A DNA stretch of 7,647 nt from Candidatus Zambryskibacteria bacterium RIFOXYD2_FULL_43_10 (lineage in GTDB: Bacteria; Patescibacteriota; Minisyncoccia; Phycocordibacterales; Zambryskibacteraceae): assembly GCA_001825475.1 (NCBI GenBank), contig MHWZ01000006.1:1-7647 (forward strand). The letters are read 5' to 3'. This document shows positions 5,119-7,647 of this stretch, in pieces. The position numbers were made by a program, and so were the translations under genes. Positions within the stretch are counted from its first letter, which is position 1; every line of letters starts with the position of its first letter. Under the pieces are notes generated by a model, which saw only the letters and a program-made list of their open reading frames with translations, was not told the origin of the DNA and made no database searches.

Positions 5119-6363
5119 ATGATTAATGACTTTCTCTCCCTTTTCCAAACAGATTTTTATCGAGAGGTCTGGCGGCTTATTTCTTCAACTTGGCCCGTTT
5201 GGTTACCGTTGATTCTTCTTCGGTTTCTCATAAGCACCTGGATTACATATAAAAGACGCGAATGGCTGAAGAAAACGGGGAGCATCCTTCTAGAAATAAG
5301 AATTCCCAAAAATACTGACAAATCACCGGCCGCCATGGAGATGGTCATAGAGGGTATTTGGGAAGATGTGATAGGTTCACTTACTAATGCTTATTTTGAA
5401 GGTGAGGTTAGAGACGTTTTTTCTCTTGAGATAGTATCGCTTGGCGGCGAGGTAAAATTTTTCATCTGGTCGTTTCCAAAGTGGAAAAGTATTATCGAGT
5501 CTAGGATTTATACTCACTATCCGGGCGCCGAGGTTGTGGAAGTGGAGGACTATGCTGTAAAAGTCATCTTTAACCCGGAGACAATGAATTTGTGGGGTAT
5601 TACTACCAGACTTGTTAAACCGGATGCTTACCCGATTAAAACTTATATAGATTTTGGGCTTGATAAAACAGGTAAAGAGCAAGAAGAAATAGTGGACCCG
5701 CTTGCTCCAGTTCTGGAATATCTTGGGACGCTTAAACCGGGAGAGAATGCGTGGATTCAGATTCTTATCCAAGGGCATCGCAAAGAAGGTTTTCAAGATG
5801 TGCGCTTATTTAGTAAGCCAGATTGGAGGGAGGGTATTAAAAAAGAAATAAAGAAAATCATTGAAGAGGAGCCGGTCATAAAACCTGAAAAAGGCAAACC
5901 CGCAAGTCTTTTTAACATTACTGAAACCCAGAGCGAGACTATCAAAGCCATTGAACGAAACTCGGCTAAACTCGCCTTTGATTCCATGTTGAGAGTGGTT
6001 TATGTCGCGCCCAAGGAGATATATGTTCGAACGAGAGGGGTGGGAATTATCGGTAGTATGCGTCAATTTGGTTCAAAAACTCTTAACGGTATCCGGCCAC
6101 ACAGATTTATTCCTGGTATTGTCTACCCTTGGGACGATTTTCTTGATATTAGGAGAAGATACAAACAAAGAACATTACTTGAAGCATACAAAAGGCGTTC
6201 GGTCTTTAATGTTCCATATAGGCATATTTTTGGCAAGCCGTATGTCTTGACGACCGAAGAGTTAGCCACCCTCTTTCATTTTCCTGGTTCAACAGCTACC
6301 ACTCCTACTCTCACGCGCGTACCTTCGAAAAAGGCGGAAGCTCCATCAAATTTACCTGTGTAA
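5119..6363 (+). CDS. Single-pass membrane protein, DUF8128-like, possibly associated with a conjugation-type ATPase
   Basis: No enzyme motif is recognisable. Residues about 24-44 form one membrane helix (TWPVWLPLILLRFLISTW), followed by a basic stop (YKRREWLKK), so the large remainder is probably cytoplasmic. It has LLEIRIPKNTDKSPAAMEMV (57-76), an alternating strand/helix region with FFIWSFPKWKSIIESRIYTHYPGAE (114-137), a charged linker (about 240-262), and a conserved-looking C-terminus (ELATLFHFPG 381-390; TRVPSKKAEAPSNLP 399-413). From memory this pattern is shared by Patescibacteria proteins found beside or fused to VirB4/HerA-like ATPases and labelled DUF8128; I cannot confirm it here. 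If right, it would be the membrane anchor of a DNA- or protein-translocating ATPase. No such ATPase lies nearby: the next gene is mltG, overlapping by 1 nt (TAATG), which implies coupled translation. Confidence 0.7.
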   Translation: MINDFLSLFQTDFYREVWRLISSTWPVWLPLILLRFLISTWITYKRREWLKKTGSILLEIRIPKNTDKSPAAMEMVIEGIWEDVIGSLTNAYFEGEVRDVFSLEIVSLGGEVKFFIWSFPKWKSIIESRIYTHYPGAEVVEVEDYAVKVIFNPETMNLWGITTRLVKPDAYPIKTYIDFGLDKTGKEQEEIVDPLAPVLEYLGTLKPGENAWIQILIQGHRKEGFQDVRLFSKPDWREGIKKEIKKIIEEEPVIKPEKGKPASLFNITETQSETIKAIERNSAKLAFDSMLRVVYVAPKEIYVRTRGVGIIGSMRQFGSKTLNGIRPHRFIPGIVYPWDDFLDIRRRYKQRTLLEAYKRRSVFNVPYRHIFGKPYVLTTEELATLFHFPGSTATTPTLTRVPSKKAEAPSNLPV

Positions 6364-7229
6364 TGTTAAAGATCTATCTTCCTTTATTCGGTATTATCTT
6401 GTTTGCGATTGCTTCTTTTTTTACTACTCCTCCGCTTACATTTCCGTCAGCCGCCATAATTACTGTACAGGAAGGAATTGGACTTTATTCTTTAGCTGAA
6501 AAATTACAAGAAGAAAGGGTTATCCGCTCGCCCTTTTGGTTCCGAGCGACAGCGATTCTACTTGGTGGCGAGCGTGCCATGAGGGCCGGTCAATATTTAA
6601 TGTTTGAGCCGCAGAATGTCTTTGCTATTGCCTGGCGAATTTTTCATGGAGATTATGGTGTGGAAATGATCAAATTGACGATTCCGGAAGGTTTCACTGT
6701 TGCAAAGATTTCTTCACTTTTTGACGAAAGATTTACATCTTTTAACCATGAGAGTTTTACGGCCTCGGCACCGGAGGGTTACCTGTTTCCGGATACTTAT
6801 TTTATACCAATAACAGCTACAGCTTCCTCGACTATTAAGTTAATGAATGATAATTTTTCCAGGAAGATCTTTTCAATTCTGCCTGATATTAAGTCTTCAA
6901 GCCGGACTCTGGAAGAAATCATTATTATGGCTTCGCTTCTAGAAGCGGAAACACAGACCAAAGAAGATCGCGAAATGGCTTCAGATATTCTTTGGAAACG
7001 GCTCGATCTCGGCATGCCTTTGCAGGTTGATTCGGAGATGGGTACTTATGAATTTGTCGGTTTGCCGAAAAAGCCAATTAATAATCCCGGGCTGGTTTCG
7101 ATTGAAGCAGCCATTCACCCAACCCCAACACCATATCTGTATTTCTTGACAGGTAAAGATGGAAAGATGCATTATGCCAAAACCTTTGATGAACACAAGA
7201 GAAACATTATTAAATATCTCTCATCATAA
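6363..7229 (+). CDS. mltG: Endolytic murein transglycosylase MltG (YceG-like)
   Basis: MltG cuts newly made peptidoglycan glycan strands at the membrane and is thought to terminate their growth. Seen here: an N-terminal membrane anchor (about 3-22); a LysM-like part (about 30-100: ITVQEGIGLYSLAEKLQEERVI); IPEGF (107-111); EGYLFPDTYFIP (138-149); and the catalytic segment ASLLEAET (190-197), where E194 aligns with the catalytic Glu of E. coli MltG (in ASIVEKET). GMPLQVDSE (217-225), GLPKKPINNPG (233-243) and AIHPTPTPYLYF (250-261) complete the fold. At 288 residues it is shorter than E. coli MltG (340). The stretch between LQVD and GLP is only about ten residues, so the SPYNTY loop found there in most members is largely missing. 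Its ATG overlaps the previous stop by one base, and its 3' end overlaps mnmA. A wall-cutting enzyme implies that the cell makes peptidoglycan. Confidence 0.94.
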   Translation: MLKIYLPLFGIILFAIASFFTTPPLTFPSAAIITVQEGIGLYSLAEKLQEERVIRSPFWFRATAILLGGERAMRAGQYLMFEPQNVFAIAWRIFHGDYGVEMIKLTIPEGFTVAKISSLFDERFTSFNHESFTASAPEGYLFPDTYFIPITATASSTIKLMNDNFSRKIFSILPDIKSSSRTLEEIIIMASLLEAETQTKEDREMASDILWKRLDLGMPLQVDSEMGTYEFVGLPKKPINNPGLVSIEAAIHPTPTPYLYFLTGKDGKMHYAKTFDEHKRNIIKYLSS

Positions 7230-7647
7230 GGCCGGGCTTGCCGGCGGGCGGGTTTTTGTTGGACTTTCCGGCGGGGTAGATTCTGCGGTCAGTGCGGTGC
7301 TCTTGAAAAAAGCTGGATATGATGTTACCGGTGTGTTTATTAAAGTCTGGCAACCGGATTTTTTGCCCTGTAGTTGGAGAGATGAACGACGTGATGCTAT
7401 GAGAGTGGCAATCGCGCTTGATATTCCTTTCCTCTTTTTTGATTTTGAAGAGGAGTATAAGAAGGGTGTGGTGGACAAGATGATAGCTGAATATAAAATC
7501 GGTCGAACGCCTAATCCGGACGTACTTTGTAATAGAGAAATTAAATTCGGAGCGTTTTGGAAGCAAGCAAAGAAGATGGGGGCAGATTTTATTGCCACAG
7601 GACACTACGCGCGGATTGAAAATTCAAACATTGAAAATTCATTAAAA
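7189..7647 (+). CDS. mnmA: tRNA-specific 2-thiouridylase MnmA, 5' part only
   Basis: MnmA activates U34 of Lys, Glu and Gln tRNAs with ATP and inserts sulfur to make 2-thiouridine. The 153 visible codons show the PP-loop SGGVDS (residues 27-32), NPDVLCNREIKFG (109-121) with C114 matching the first catalytic Cys (E. coli C102), and the tRNA/active-site segment ATGHYAR (136-142). The second catalytic Cys and the C-terminal domains lie past the window edge. The only ATG in frame upstream of the PP-loop is at 7189, which overlaps mltG by 41 nt and gives a 21-residue extension before VFVGLSGG, where most family members begin almost directly. Part of the extension (KAGLAGGR) comes from a GC-rich element. 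TTG 7186 is an alternative start. Heptamer repeats directly after GHYAR encode IENSNIENSLK, where other MnmA proteins have a variable loop. No Shine-Dalgarno; coupling to mltG is likely. Confidence 0.93.
   Translation, partial: MNTRETLLNISHHKAGLAGGRVFVGLSGGVDSAVSAVLLKKAGYDVTGVFIKVWQPDFLPCSWRDERRDAMRVAIALDIPFLFFDFEEEYKKGVVDKMIAEYKIGRTPNPDVLCNREIKFGAFWKQAKKMGADFIATGHYARIENSNIENSLK
7231..7251. repeat. GC-rich hairpin element at the mltG/mnmA junction
   Basis: The sequence directly after the mltG stop codon is about 90% G+C, against a window of moderate G+C. GCCGG (7231-7235) can pair with CCGGC (7241-7245) around a 5-nt loop, followed by GGGCGG. GCCGG is also repeated directly with a 9-nt period (7231, 7240). 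It is 21 nt, a multiple of three, and is read through as AGLAGGR in the MnmA extension. I believe similar GC-rich mini-repeats are scattered through Parcubacteria genomes; that is memory, not shown here. Confidence 0.5.
7615..7647. repeat. ATTGAAA-type heptamer repeat inside mnmA, running off the window
   Basis: Units ATTGAAA (7615-7621) and ATTCAAA (7622-7628) are followed by one extra C, then ATTGAAA (7630-7636) and ATTCA. The single extra base makes the larger period 15 nt, so both halves are read in the same frame as IENSN and IENSL. The first unit is identical to that of the array in leuS at 3145, and it is also read as Ile-Glu-Asn there. The element may continue past 7647. Confidence 0.7.

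Noticed and set aside
7231..7260. Possible Rho-independent terminator after mltG (GC hairpin then TTTTTGTT)
   Set aside because: The 5-bp stem is separated from the T run by GGGCGGG with no C-rich partner to extend it, and the segment lies inside the mnmA reading frame.
7210..7605. Two overlapping minus-strand open frames over mnmA
   Set aside because: The + strand carries clear MnmA catalytic motifs throughout; the minus-strand products look like shadows, including the Pro/Ala/Lys-rich ends from the GC-rich element.

Overview
This window looks like a piece of a reduced bacterial chromosome from the Candidate Phyla Radiation (Patescibacteria), most likely a Parcubacteria-type lineage. The evidence is indirect. 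Several housekeeping proteins are shorter than usual (a YchF without its helical arm, a 729-residue LeuRS, a compact MltG). Two hypothetical membrane proteins have the look of families I associate with this group (a DUF5671-like protein and a DUF8128-like protein). Genes are tightly packed on one strand, and almost none has a Shine-Dalgarno sequence. No marker for species-level placement is present.

All seven genes lie on the + strand. In order they are: a mini-ychF (74-892); a five-helix DUF5671-type membrane protein with a soluble C-terminal domain (905-1831); leuS (1834-4023); an unusual sigma-region-4 / HARE-HTH fusion (4060-5097); a single-pass membrane protein of a conjugation-ATPase-associated type (5119-6363); mltG (6363-7229); and the 5' part of mnmA (7189-7647, running off the window). 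Gaps are 12, 2, 36 and 21 nt. The last two junctions overlap, by 1 nt and by about 41 nt. The genes do not form one pathway. Translation and tRNA functions (ychF, leuS, mnmA), transcription (sigma-like protein) and envelope functions (mltG, two membrane proteins) are mixed, as is common in reduced genomes. There is no gene-free stretch over 300 bases, no RNA gene, no CRISPR array, no insertion sequence and no convincing terminator.

The most interesting signal is a set of small repeat elements sitting inside essential coding sequences. (1) A 40-bp element of two 13-bp palindromes of form AAGGTnnGACCTT, with starts exactly 27 bp apart, occurs in ychF (530-569) and again in leuS (3539-3578). The two copies are read in different codon phases, so they encode unrelated peptides. 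What is conserved is the DNA or its fold, not the protein. (2) Tandem heptamers of the type ATTGnAA are inserted in leuS (3145-3177) and in mnmA (7615 to the window end). Both are read in the frame giving Ile-Glu-Asn. (3) A GC-rich hairpin-forming stretch lies at the mltG/mnmA junction (7231-7251) and is translated as part of an unusual MnmA N-terminus. These look like small non-autonomous elements tolerated in surface loops of conserved proteins. Finding three types in under 8 kb suggests they are numerous in this genome.

A second theme is gene starts. Four of the five starts not overlapping an upstream gene have a -10-like TAnnnT hexamer (GATAAT at ychF) ending only 6-8 nt before the ATG, suggesting leaderless transcripts. 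The fifth (sigma-like gene) has a perfect TTGACA -35 that contains the leuS stop codon and an extended -10.
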